Part shown: positions 13,719-25,099 of the stretch, piece after piece
Layout: every line of letters starts with the position of its first letter
Position numbering within the stretch: position 1 is the first letter of the stretch
NCBI GenBank assembly: GCA_029783825.1
Contig: JAREIK010000385.1
Span: 930,001-994,000 of the forward strand
Direction: 5' to 3'
Source of the DNA: Sapria himalayana
Lineage: Eukaryota; Streptophyta; Magnoliopsida; Malpighiales; Rafflesiaceae
Length of the DNA stretch: 64,000 nucleotides
Made by a program: the position numbers and the translations under genes
The notes under the pieces: generated by a model
Databases searched by the model: none
What the model was told of the DNA's origin: nothing
Seen by the model: only the letters and a program-made list of their open reading frames with translations

Positions 13719-13976
13719 ATGGAGAGGTGGTTGATTTGGTTTAGCTGGGTGGCGATGGCTTTTCATGTCATCGCCATCTTGATATTTACCAGAGGGTTTT
13801 TGTTGTCGCGAACCGAGCTTCCTAACCACAGTCAGTGCTCTGATGGCCTCCAGTCTTACTGTTTGTTCTCTGGCGATGCTGCTGCTGCTGCTGATGCTGC
13901 TGCTGGCTCGTCCCCAAATCTATGTTGGACCAAACCAATTGTTGATCGTGTTGTCGTTGTTGAACTTGATCCCCAT
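13719..13976 (+). pseudogene. PIGO: PIG-O exon 1 in opposite orientation (displaced exon or relic)
   Basis: Plus-strand ATG followed by MERWLIWFSWVAMAFHVIAI (signal anchor), LIFTRGFLLSRTELPNHSQC, an Ala-rich GCT repeat, then NLCWTKPIVDRVVVVELD. This is the PIG-O N-terminus, missing from the minus-strand gene. The family has LDALR before FDF; here it reads ELDPHV, and the donor (CCCCAT|GTCAAA) is not consensus and is in the wrong phase for exon 2. So it may be the true exon 1 moved by an inversion or misassembly, or exon 1 of the dead plus-strand copy that continues at 18196. The open frame runs to 14075, but sequence after about 13976 looks like intron. Confidence 0.8.
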
Positions 13977-14230
13977 GTCAAATACAACTTGAGTCTACCT
14001 GTTTGCTCTCAGGTATTGTTTCCTCTATTTTATTGGCTCACTTTCACGAGGAAAATGGGGCATTTGTCAACTTAAGTCGCACATATTGGCTCACTCTCAT
14101 TTTCATTACTGTTATAAAAATAAGATCCATATCAATAATTTAAAATAAAAAAATAAACCTCAAAACTTTAAAATAAATTAGAAGATAATTGAAAATACAA
14201 TTTAAAATAAATTTAAGATTAGGATGAATT

Positions 14231-14962
14231 TATAGGTGTCAAACGGGCCGGCCCGGGCCGGCCCGTTTTTTTTTTTTTTGAGCACAAGCGTGCCTTCGTG
14301 CCGGGACAAGCACGGCACGGTTACTGTACCGTGCCGTGCCTAGCCCGACACGGTTTAAAATAGCCAGGCCCGGCAAGGCACGGCACTGCCTGCTCGGGCT
14401 AGCCTGTCCATGTGGTTCGGAATTCGGGAGACCACGGGTCGGGTCGAATCAGACCCGACCCGCGGTCTTTTTTGCGAGAGTGACCATCGCGGGGTCGGGC
14501 TCAAGGGACACCCGACACAGGACAAACCCATACCGGTGTGCCATGCCACGGGCCCAACCGTGCAGGGCAGGCACGGCACGGCACGGGCCAGGCACGGCAC
14601 GGGCCAGGCACGGCACGGCACGGGCCAGGCACGGCACGGCACGGGCCAGGCACGGCACGGCACGGGCCAGGCACGGCACGGCACGGGCCAGGCACGGCAC
14701 GGCACGGGCCAGGGCACGGCACGGCACGGCACGGGCCAGGCACGGCACGGCACGGGCCAGGGCACGGCACGGCACGGGCCAGGCACGGCACGGCACGGGA
14801 AAGGCACGGCACGGCAAGGCGCGGCACGGGCCAGGCACGGCACGGCACGGGCGAGGCACAGCACGGCACGAGATTTTTCCGTGCCTGGCCGGCCCAGGCA
14901 TGGCTGAACCATGTCGTGCCTCGTGCCGGGGCCGGGCCAGCCCGGCCCGGTTGACACCTATA
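14231..14962. mobile_element. hAT MITE with GC minisatellite, perfect TSD
   Basis: Perfect 12-bp TIR TATAGGTGTCAA / TTGACACCTATA, flanked by identical 8-mers GATGAATT (14223-14230, 14963-14970). Interior is extremely GC-rich; 14566-14865 is an array of 16- and 21-bp units of GGCACGGCACGGGCCA type. Every frame is open through the array because the unit has no stop; these frames are not genes. Confidence 0.93.
14566..14865. repeat. 16/21-bp GC-rich minisatellite
   Basis: Units GGCACGGCACGGGCCA (16 bp) and a form with one extra CGGCA (21 bp), about 15 copies in tandem inside the MITE. Confidence 0.93.
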
Positions 14963-15100
14963 GATGAATTATAGGGATAGATCCCTACTTTCATATAATA
15001 AAAAATCATAAATCTCAAATAACTTTTTGATATGGACAATATGAAGTTCACATATCCATTTAGATGTTCAATTGTCAATGTCGTATTTACTTATATTCTT

Positions 15101-15361
15101 TAGAGGTGTCAAAAGGGCTGGGCCAGCACGGGCCTGACACGGCATGCTATAGTACCATTCCAGTGTCAGCAGGGCATGCTACAGTGTCGTATTTACTTAT
15201 ATTCTTTAGGGTTTTGTCCGAATCGACCCAGGCTGAGTCCGACTATTTTCAAGCCGTGTGCCCGTGCCTGGCCAGACCTCCACAATAACCGTGCTGGGCC
15301 GGGTATATTAGCCCGGTTGGGCGGCCTAAAACCGGGCCGGGCCGGGGATTTGACACCTCTA
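15101..15361. mobile_element. hAT MITE, 261 bp, perfect TSD
   Basis: TIR TAGAGGTGTCAA / TTGACACCTCTA; identical flanking 8-mers ATATTCTT (15093-15100, 15362-15369). A 25-bp stretch of the left flank (15079-15103) recurs inside the element (15185-15209). Confidence 0.92.
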
Positions 15362-15835
15362 ATATTCTTGATAAGTTATAGGAAATTTTATATCATATAA
15401 ACTTGTCAGTACTTGATCAGTTTGATACTTTGTTATAATATCTATCAGGTTTTAATTTTTGTGAATCTTTTGCATATTCATATTTTTTATTTTATTTTTT
15501 CACATACAAAATAATATGAACTATAATATATTTTAACTTTAAGTGAAATATTAGATTTTTTTTATTAAGCATAGAGCGCTCTTACTATTACAAAATAAAT
15601 TAATTTTATTTTGTTTGTATTTAAATTCTTTTAATAATATATGCAACCAGATTGTTTCTTCACTACCTTATGTAGATGCAAAATGTTATGTTTTTATTAT
15701 AGAGGTAGATACAGTAAATTGAATTTTTAAAACTCAACTTACAAGTGGCCAGCCAAGCCTCATAATAGGACATGCATGTCCTACATGTCTGACTTGTTGG
15801 CTTGGTTCACAAGCATAGTGACTCATGATTGGGCA

Positions 15836-16263
15836 TAGAGGTGTTAAATGGGCCGTGCCGGGTCGGCCCTGGCACGTTTTTTCCAGGCCCTACCGGGCTT
15901 TCAGTGCCGGGCTAGGCACTGCACGGAACAGTATCCGCTGCCGTGCCAGTCCCGGCACGGTTTTTTGGGGGTTCAGCCCGGCACTGGGCCCGCGGCACGA
16001 TTCACCTGGTTCGGCCCGGTCGGGCCGAACCCTAAATTAAAATAAAATTAGGATTTCGGCGTGCCCGAAATCCTAATTCTAAAAAAAATTAGGAATAGGG
16101 TGCATCCGAAACCCTAATTTTAAAAAAAATTAGGGTTTCAGGCGCCCAGTAACCCTAATTTTTTTTATAAAAAATTAGCACGGTACCGAGCCGGGCCGGC
16201 CTAGGCACGGCTGAACCGTGATGTGCCTCGTGGCGGGCCGGCCCGGCCCGGTTGACATCTCTA
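15836..16263. mobile_element. hAT MITE, 428 bp, perfect TSD, telo-box hairpins
   Basis: Ends TAGAGGTGTTAA / TTGACATCTCTA; identical flanking 8-mers ATTGGGCA (15828-15835, 16264-16271). The centre holds hairpins, including perfect 14-bp arms at 16046-16059 / 16065-16078 and AAACCCTAA motifs at 16109-16117 and (inverted) 16130-16138. Confidence 0.93.
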
Positions 16264-16964
16264 ATTGGGCATGGGTCATGTACTAATGGGTGAGTTTAAA
16301 AAACCCAGCCCCTACCTCATCAGCTAAGTTGCTAGCTACACATTACATTTAAACATAATGGGTGTCAACATAGAAAGTAATGGGCTATGCCTGTTGCATA
16401 AAAAAATAAATAATTGCTTTTATTTATAGATAGTGAATTTCATTCCAATGGGTATCAGTAGAAATCTATTGGATGTGAGATTTCATATAATATATATTAA
16501 AAAAAAAAAAAAAAAATATTATTTTATTATTAAAAAATTGATAAATATGAAATATAAATATTTTGATTTGTATTAAAATCATTTTCTCTACTCTCATCTC
16601 TCACTCTCTCTCCGTTTATGTGATGTGTGCTATATTTTTCTACATGTTCTTGCTTCTATGCCGGATAGTTTAGAAAAATAAGTTGACTATGACTATAGAA
16701 AGTTGCTCAAATAAATTTACATAGTTATGATGCATATTTGTTTTATTTATTAATTTGTAAATTATGACTTTGTATTTCGTGTTAAAGGTAAAAATTTGTA
16801 ACAAAATAAAAATATTAAAACTTTAAAATTTAAAATTATAAGTAAAATAAAATAATGACAACTAATGATATTATTGATAATGAGTTTGACATATATATAA
16901 ATTAAATATAACTCGATTGAAGTATTTAAGATTCAAACTCGATTCCATAAAATGACCTCAATAT

Positions 16965-17515
16965 ATATATTATTCAAGGCATGGTCATGCCACCATGTTG
17001 TGACAGGCAAGACATGGTGGCGCAGTTCACCAGCCCAGCATGGCATGATGGGCACTGCCAAGTGCTTGGCCATGCTGACCATGCCGAATAGAGAAGATGC
17101 ATGGGTTGTGCATCTTCGATGTTACTTGATGGTGGACGGTGGCATTGCCCCAAATGTATGGTCGTGACAGTGACGGGTGGCCAACAATTTATAACTGGTC
17201 ATGTGGCTGATTATTTTTATAAAAATGGATCGGCCCATGACAAGATGGTCAAGATTTTTTTTTTTTTAAAAAAAAAAATCAACCTTCAAGGTGACCGCCC
17301 GACTAGGACCCTATCGGGCCAAGCAAGACTTGTGTGCTTGGCCCGACATGAGCCATGCCTCATGCCAGCATAGCACATCATGAAATGCCATGGGGCAATC
17401 CGACCCGACCCGAAGCATGGTTCTTGACAGTGTCGTGTCGAGTCGAGTCGAGCACTACTGAACTAAACTGGGTCACGGGTCGTGCTCAAGTCACCCAGCC
17501 CATTTAATACCTCTA
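16965..17515. mobile_element. Degenerate hAT MITE, right end only
   Basis: GC-rich block ending TTTAATACCTCTA at 17515; the left terminus is not recognisable. Open frames at 16952-17373 come from this block. Confidence 0.45.
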
Positions 17516-18195
17516 ATGCCACATGTGCTCATGGTGTTTTTCCATCTAACATGCTCCCTATGACCCGTGAAAGCATTCTTAAACATGGGTTGTGGTTAGG
17601 CACCTATGATATGTGACCCATCACCTTATGGCAAATACTTACACAAGTCATGTCTGAATTATGTTGAGTCTTGCTTGGACACTCTTGACCACGTGGCATG
17701 TGCCTAGGCACTCATGATCACGTGGAATGTGCTCCTATGCATGAGTCATTCTCTGGTTGTGCTTTGTCACATGTGTCTTGTGTTCACATGACATGTGCCT
17801 AGACAACAGACATGATTGTAAGGGTGTCATTCTCATGTTGATCCAACTCGACATGACCCATCATGTTTGATGTTGGCCAAAAACCCAACATGTCGTGTTG
17901 GGTTGTCTTTTTCTTGAGGTGGGTTTAGGGTCAAGATCTTCAGATCATGAAACTTGCTTTGCTGGCTTGACATATTGACACGATATGGTCTAAAAAAAAA
18001 AGAGTCGTGCTAGCTCAATGCATACTTTTTTGGACACATGCACCTTTTAAACAAACATTTGGAAAATTAAGTTAATTGAATAATAAAATAATTACCAGTG
18101 ATTTTTTGTTCTAAAACTTGCCCGAGGCAGTGATGAACTCCCAACATTATCTGGTTGCAAATCTAAAACCAATTGATATAGATTTCTTGTAGCAG

Positions 18196-18326
18196 GCAAT
18201 TGCATAGTCAAGTTGGCAAGTGTAGAAAAAGAAATCATCACTCCTTGTGTTCTTGCTTCCAATTTAGTTTCCATTACATAGTGGCATCTTTTTTGCTTAA
18301 TGCCTATTTTCCTCCTATATTCATTG
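18196..18326 (+). pseudogene. Exon 16 relic of PIG-O
   Basis: Preceded by TTGTAGCAG, reads [16 protein letters not shown], then ASNLVSIT followed by TAG where the live gene has the codons before Trp-His-Leu; ends TCATTG|GTAAGATA like the live exon. It has only one Lys-interrupted Glu pair where the live exon has six Glu. Confidence 0.88.
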
Positions 18327-18467
18327 GTAAGATATGCTTGTGATCTTCATCACTACCATGCGAATTGAGCAACTTGACACAACATAACTAAATTGGACAC
18401 ATCTTTTGTGTCCAACCAAAGGCATCGTGGTCAGTTTTTTAATATATAAAACCTTTGTATGTGATAT

Positions 18468-18605
18468 GTTTGATGACTTATCCTTGATGCATAAAGCAAT
18501 CCTTCTATTAATTGATACTTTTTAGTTTTCTCATATTTTTCCTATTTTTGGCTTCTATTTCTAGCCTTGTGCCTAAGAAAGTTTCTTTTATCACAGCTTT
18601 CTCAA
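18468..18605 (+). pseudogene. Exon 18 relic of PIG-O
   Basis: Reads [18 protein letters not shown] then TAG. The acceptor is mutated (TGATAT where the live gene has TGCTAG), and the last exon base is changed (CTCAA|GTATG). Confidence 0.87.
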
Positions 18606-18828
18606 GTATGATATTGTTTTTGAAAATGTGTATGTAACTTCTATAAAATGATTTTCGCAAAGACCAAGTTAATTCAATTGTAGGAGGGAGCCCTACCTAG
18701 TGCACATAACTCTCACTTATCACGAGTCTTACCTCATAAAATTGATGAAGCTACATCTGATGAGTCTTGCCCCAAATCATATCAATGTTGGACAAAGGAT
18801 ATTTTCCATTGCACCAAATCACTCCCTC

Positions 18829-18830
<2 letters not shown>

Positions 18831-18867
<37 letters not shown>
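18831..18867. repeat. (GT)n microsatellite in dead copy intron 18
   Basis: About 18 GT units. The live copy has a short interrupted CA run at the equivalent place (30893-30910). Confidence 0.92.
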
Positions 18868-18868
<1 letters not shown>

Positions 18869-18884
18869 CATAATAATTTTTCAT

Positions 18885-19948
18885 GTGATCATCTGTTACA
18901 GTATTATTATCATATAAATACTTTTATTTTTGGAGTTCTTATTAGATTCGATGTGTTGGTATTTGTGTAATCACGTGCAAGTTAGTATGAAAGTAAATTA
19001 TTTGTCATCGCTCTAAGGTATAACCTCTAATATATTTATGTAACTAGAAATTTTTCCAAGTGATCAATCATCACAATACTATTCTCGGTCAAGCATATAT
19101 ATTTTTAGAGTTCTTATTAGATTCGATATGTTAGTAGTTGTTTAATCACATGCAAGTTAATTTTAATGTGAGGTACTTGCCATATCTCCAAGGTATGATC
19201 GCTAATATATCTATGTAATATGAAAATTTTTGAAGTAACCAACTATCATAGTATTATTCTCCCTCAAACACTTTTTATCTTTGGAGTTCTTATTATATTT
19301 GATATGCTAGCATTAATTTAACAACACACAAGTTAGTTTATATGTAAGTTATTTGCTATTACTCTAAGATATGACCTCTAATATATCCATGTAACATGAG
19401 GATACCCTAAGTAATTAACCATCGCCATATTATTTTCGCTCAAATATTTTTATCATTAAATTTCTATTAGATTTAATGTATTAGTGTTTGTTTAATCACA
19501 CACAAGTTAGTTCAGATGTAAGCTACTTGCTACCACTCTAAGGTATGACCTCCAATATATCCATATAACATGGGGATACCCTAAGTGATTAACCATCACA
19601 ATACTATTATCACCTCTCGCTCAAACATTTTTATCTTTAAATTTCCATTAGATTTATTTTAGTGTTTGTTTAATCACACACAAGTTAGTTCAAAATTTAA
19701 GCTACTTGTTATTGCTCTAATGTATGACCTCTAATATATTCATGCAACATGAGGATATCCCAAGTGATTAACCATCACAATATTATTTATGCTCAAACAT
19801 ATTTTATCTTTAAATTTCTATTAAATTCAATGTGCTAGTGTTGGTTTAATCACGCACAAGCTAGTTTATGTGTAAGACACTTGTCATCATTCTAAGAGAT
19901 GAACTCTAATGTATCCATATAATATGTAGATTCTCCAAGTAATCAATC

Positions 19949-20003
<55 letters not shown>

Positions 20004-20036
20004 TATTAGTTATGATGTACTAATGTTTGTTTAATC
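18885..20036 (+). repeat. Tandem array, about 175-bp unit, six to seven copies
   Basis: The phrase GGAGTTCTTATTAGATTCGA (or variant) recurs at about 18932, 19107, 19283, 19458, 19639 and 19812, with a degenerate last copy near 20001; each unit also has TTTAATCACACACAAGTTAG and ATCCATGTAACATGAGGATA. The live gene's intron 18 has only one copy (about 30740-30890, minus strand), and a further related fragment lies at 55460-55560. Confidence 0.9.
19954..20000. repeat. (TA)n microsatellite
   Basis: About 23 TA units interrupting the last units of the 175-bp array. Confidence 0.92.
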
Positions 20037-20131
20037 ACTTTGTGACCTACATGGCCTCCATGTTGTATGGTAGTCATCCAAAAGATGTTGATGACACTTA
20101 AAGAAGCAAGTACAAGAGAAAAACATCATAA
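20037..20131 (+). pseudogene. Exon 20 3'-end relic of PIG-O
   Basis: Begins directly at the end of a tandem repeat, then follows the live exon (CATGGCCTCCATGTTGTATG vs CATGGCTTCTGTGTTCTATG) to the KYKRKT-like end and a shared TAA. The first 60 bp of the exon and all of exon 19 are deleted. Flank similarity continues to about 20495. Confidence 0.88.
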
Positions 20132-20495
20132 AAGAACTCAAAATCAAAAGATTTTCCCTTGGCTTTTTTTTTTTCTTGACTTTGAAATTATTCTTTTTTT
20201 TTTTTTGGACTTCAATTTGTGATGACCATTTACGGAGTTATCTAGTCCAGGCGGCCATATTGTATTTATTAAAATAATTGTTATTTTATTTTATTTTTTT
20301 TTTGTGAAATTGTGGGTATCATGGTTAGCTTGTGGATTTATGGTGCTCAATGCATGTCACGTTAGACATGTAACTTATTTTTTATTATTAACCTAAGTTG
20401 CAAAATATATATTTGTATATTCACAAATATGAGCAAAATCATTAACAATATTACTTAATTTAATATAAGAATTTAAAACAAAGAAAATAATAGAA

Positions 20496-21239
20496 TAAAA
20501 AAAATAATAATGTTCTACCTATGTAAGTGATTTTTATTATTGTTTTCTACAAATATTATTTTATACAATTAATATAAAATATAATTTTTTTTTTATTTTT
20601 TACAGTTAATATTAGTGATTTTTTTTTCATGTTTTTTTTTTTTATTTTTAACTAATATTTCGGTCTGAGATAAACATGTAGGAAGGATAGTTCTATCTGG
20701 TGGGGTTTTGAAAGTAGATTATATCAATTTTCTAGGAAGTTAGTGTTCTACTGGATATGTCTCTAGTTCTTTTTTTTTGGGTCATTGCCATTTGATTTGA
20801 AGGATCCTTTTTGTTGCTAGAAAACTATGGTTGCAGCTTCATGTGGCCCTATCAACTTGTGACCACTAAAATGCAGTTCAAAGAATGGTTTCCATGTGTG
20901 AAAAACCACAAACTTGTTGTATTCATGTTTTTTTGTTCATTTCTCATTATTAAATTGTATTTTACCTATTTCACAACCAAGTACTTCACATGAATTTGTT
21001 GATCATGCTTTATAAATTTGTGTAGTTTGATTGTGAATTGGAAGATTGTGCTAACGCGATGAAAGCAAAATTTCTATGAAAATACAATCACATATATCAC
21101 TCGAGCCATGATTGATTGTGATGCATGATAAGATAAAGATAGTTTTTGATATTGATATATGCATGATTTGTTTCAAAACCATGTATTCGAGCTCGAGGTA
21201 GGCATCTTTTAACATTTTTATTTTTATGATATTTATTAA
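20496..21239. other. Spacer of the inverted duplication, no gene recognised
   Basis: T-rich runs then ordinary AT-rich DNA. A 60-residue frame at 20811-20993 resembles nothing I recognise. Confidence 0.5.
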
Positions 21240-22899
21240 ATGTAATAATATTTAATTATTATTAGGAGAATTATGTTTTGTTGCACCATTCAAAAAAAAT
21301 TTAAAAAGAGAACCCAAGTTTTAATATTTAAAAATAGGTTTAACTTTTGCATAAATAGAGAAATTTTTATCGTGATTTTTTTTAAATAGAGAAAAAACTA
21401 GCTATTAGATTTTTGTTCCTTGAATTCAAATTTGAATTTTTATATAGTATACATTATTTCTTTTTTAGTTAATTTTTTTACATAATTTTAGAAATAAAAA
21501 AAATAAATTTTTATCATCCTAAAAAATTCATTATAATTCAAAAAAGAAAAAGAAAATGGTAGTGAATATAATGAAAATGAGATAGATCATATTTAATATA
21601 TTTAATGGTGAATTTATATGTTGGTTACTAACATTTGAAATTTAACTATATTAATTATAAATCTAGTGAAATAATAATTAATGAATTAGACTAGACACAA
21701 GATTATACTTTTTAAATTTTATTAAAATCTCTTATGATACGACAAACAAACATATTTTCATCTATATATACACTCATAGCTTGTAGTACACTTATGTGCA
21801 TGTGTAATATGAGTAGTATCTGTAATCAATATAAGGAATACTCAAATTTTGATGACACGATTATTGAGATGAAAAAAAAATTAAAATACCAGTTCTTCAT
21901 TCGATCTTTTTATTACTTAGTTGCATGGATGAATTCTAAGATTATGGTTAAAAATATACAAAATACTATTAAATTTATATTCACTTATATGAAATAATTA
22001 CAATAAGTAGAGTGTATGATTTATAAATAATCAGATAAATTATTTAAATTTTACGAAAATAAGTTTGATAGTCTTAGCAAGCTTCCAAGTAAGAAGATTG
22101 TTTCATATTTAGAGAAGATAAAATTTTCATTCATTTTATTTGAGGTGGATGATAGGGAGTTCTTTCAAATATAAGTGAGCCTTCAAGATACTTTAATATT
22201 GTTTTTACTCAATATTATTTCATTATAATATAAAAAATTTTAATATTTTAATTGATGGTAATCAAATAGGAAATGCATACTATAATTAGATATTATAGAA
22301 GTTTTGTGATGCTTAAAAGATTTGGAGAATACATGAACGAGTCTTCAAGATAAAGTTAAATTGTTGCAATTAGATGCTAACATGTATTAAAATGATGATA
22401 TCTAGACTGGGAGCCATGATGATCTGAATTAGGCATAATGATATTATGTTTATATTACTGCTGCCGACTTTGCACTCACATGCATTTCATTTCATTTTTT
22501 AAAATTTTTTTATGAATATAGATTTATATTTTAGTTTAGACTTAAATGTATTTCTTTTTATTATATTTGTTTACATTGATATTTGATTATTCATAAACAC
22601 TATATTTTAATGTTTAAATTGCCAACCTAGGCTAGCCTTCATGCTTGGCTTGGTTTTGTTTGGAGTGACTCATTTTTGACCCGATATGACCGGACATGAC
22701 TCGACTTGACCCATCATGATTTGTTTCCCCAGTAGAGCCATTGGGCTATTCTATGCCTCCCTTCATGGCTATTGTACCGGCATGAAAGTTGAAATTGCTC
22801 GAGGGGATGAACTGTGTCATATATAGAATCGCCTTGTGGCCTGGTCGAGCCTAAAAAATATGGGTCGTGCTAGCCCAAGATGACACATTAGATACCTCA
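21240..22899 (+). mobile_element. hAT relic, plus strand
   Basis: Segments at 21600-22400 parallel 57770-58700 and 8570-9300 (the CTCTTTATTACTTAG region preceding the LDPRFK position). It ends in a GC-richer block (22620-22890) and a degenerate TTAGATACCTCAA end. Short open frames here are broken transposase. Confidence 0.55.
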
Positions 22900-23078
22900 A
22901 CTTGTACTAGGATAGACTCATTGACTATTAAGTCACTTAAACTTGAGAAAGATTTCTCTTCATAAAAAATATCACTCTAGACATAATCACTTTGATCTAT
23001 TCTTATTAGTACATATGATATTTTATAGGAATGATATTATATTGTGGACCAATAAGTTGTCTAATATGATTTTGATAT

Positions 23079-23558
23079 TGTAGGTGCCAAATAGGTCGTG
23101 TCTAGTTGACACATCTCATTTCTTTTAAGATTAGCTATGCCACTGTGTCGTGCCCAGCACGACATGATTTTGAGCACAAGTCATGTTGTTCCAGCATTAG
23201 TCTAAAGAAAGGAAACTCAGCATAGCTCATTGACCCACCGACTGTTCAAGTTATGCATATCATGCCATGCCAGGTCAGGACCATACCTAATCTAATACAC
23301 CCCCACTAGGCATGGCCTGAACTCAAGCTAGCAAGGATCATATCCAACCATCTAGGCTAGCCTAGGGCCCTAGTATGATTAGTCATGCAGCATTTGTTGA
23401 AACTCTCGGGCCACAAAAACTGACTCAACATGGCTTGAGTTGTACCCTAGGCCAGTCCACACCTATTTTTGGTATGATTCTGATCATGCCTTGTCTGGCT
23501 GGTTTTGAAGGTCATGTTGGGCTATGCCATGGGCTACTCGGTATCTTTGACACCTCTA
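23079..23558. mobile_element. Degenerate hAT MITE
   Basis: Left end TAGGTGCCAAATAGG, right end TTTGACACCTCTA, between them a moderately GC-rich block of the family's CATGCC/GGCCATG type. Flanks do not match. Confidence 0.5.
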
Positions 23559-23577
23559 TCTAAATATAATGCATTGT

Positions 23578-24112
23578 GTCTGCTATTCCTAGGTTGGGTG
23601 TGAAATAACGGCCAGTCCTATGTTACTATTGGAGACTAATTTGTCCATCTCAATGGACTGCCACATTATGTGCATACTCATTGATCCCCTACAATACCAA
23701 TTGAAGAAGACGAATAATTATATTATACATTTGTACTGCCATGTTGTTTAAGATTAATGTAATAATACTATAAACTCTCATAGAATTTTGTATGTTTTGT
23801 AAGATGAAAACATTATAGCCAACTTAATCTCGATAAAAAGTCACATGGCAACCAAAAATTATAAATTTGTCTGTAGTCACTTTTCTTTTGACTTATCATT
23901 GTGTAGTTTTTATGTCAAGTATAATATTTTTTGAACATGGAACTATGTCATGACTCGTGTAACTACTGTCTACAATGAGTAATTTTGATTTCTAAGCTTA
24001 TATGTAATAATAATTTGAATTTTAATTTTCTTCATAAATAAATACTTCAATTGAAATTACCCAAAGAAAAAATTGCTCCAAATAGCCCTAAGTTAGGAAC
24101 CCTAATTTTTAG
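23578..24112 (+). repeat. Dispersed repeat copy 2 (pairs with 4018-4545)
   Basis: Direct-orientation partner of 4018-4545, 19.5 kb away. Its upstream boundary lies about 20 bp beyond the hAT end at 23558. Confidence 0.75.
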
Positions 24113-24654
24113 AAAGAGAAAATTCTTCTATTCATGAAATTTTAATTGAATAGTAGAGGGTGCTCTTTCACCTCCACAAAAACATCAAGTTACACACCGA
24201 AACACAAATATTACATGACAATATCACTTTCTGCTCACATACACAGTCAAAAAAATGTGATTTTCTACCTACATAGTTGTATTTTTTTCAATGCCCATCC
24301 CATATACTTTTGATGCTCAACATACATAGTGGGTGTGTAATGTGGACCACGACAACATGCTGAGTTTTGTGCCATTGATATAGTATACTTACATATGCAC
24401 CATACTAGTACAATGCACGTGATCCCTTATAAGCCCGATGTTTTGCATCATTAGAATTTTGGTTCTAATGTTATGTTAAATTTCAAACCAAAAAACAAAT
24501 AAAACCATAATTTTATTCTTGGAATGACCTATAGTCTTAGCTCCTCATTGGACGAGTAGAACAAGCTACTATCACAACTCATATATACATGTATATAAAG
24601 CTATATACATAATGTTTTTATATTATATATTCATATATACTACTACTACTACTA

Positions 24655-24990
24655 CTACCTAAGAAATACGGACACAGATACGGACATGGGGATACGACAC
24701 GACGGGATACGAAAACATGATAAATTTCAAAATATAGGATACGGATACGGCTAGGATATGACATGATAAAATAAAATAAAAATAATTATATTTATATTTA
24801 TAAATATTATTCTTAAAAAATATTGATAAAATAAAATAAATAATATTTATAATTATCTGTATAAATATTATGTTTTTATAAAATAAAATAAAATAATAAA
24901 ATTAATTATTTTTATAAAATAAAATACTTATCATTATAAAATATTATAAATATTGATAAAATAATATTTATAAAATAAAAATAAAGATTG
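24655..24990. mobile_element. Truncated relative of the 12432 element
   Basis: GGATACGGATACGGCTAGGA and AT-rich sequence following it match the left part of 12432-12861; the right terminus is missing. Confidence 0.65.
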
Positions 24991-25099
24991 TTTTTATGTT
25001 AGGGCAGGGGGGCTACTGTCGTTCTAGGATCAAAATCCGACATGATCAAAATTCAACAGGTTCCAGGATCAAAATAGTGGCAAGGTTACTAGGTTTCAT

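Larger units (their letters stand above)
17820..20495 (+). pseudogene. Dead plus-strand copy of the PIG-O 3' half
   Basis: Sequence collinear with the minus strand of 31880-29250: GC-rich element and upstream intron, exon 16 (18196-18326), its donor and following intron, exon 18 (18468-18605), intron 18 with a GT microsatellite, the end of exon 20 (20037-20131) and about 350 bp of 3' flank. Exons 17 and 19 and most of exon 20 are missing. In-frame stops, a lost acceptor and an expanded intronic repeat show it is not functional. Confidence 0.88.

Noticed and set aside
14336..14974. Overlapping open frames of 122-212 codons on both strands
   Set aside because: They come from a 16/21-bp GC repeat without stop codons inside a MITE; products are low-complexity Arg/Ala/His/Gly or Pro/Cys strings.
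16109..16138. Interstitial telomere array
   Set aside because: Only isolated telo-box motifs occur, arranged as hairpins in a MITE; there is no run of telomere repeats.
21734..21997. 87-codon plus-strand frame
   Set aside because: It overlaps a decayed hAT transposase region also seen at 8.6 and 57.9 kb; not an independent gene.
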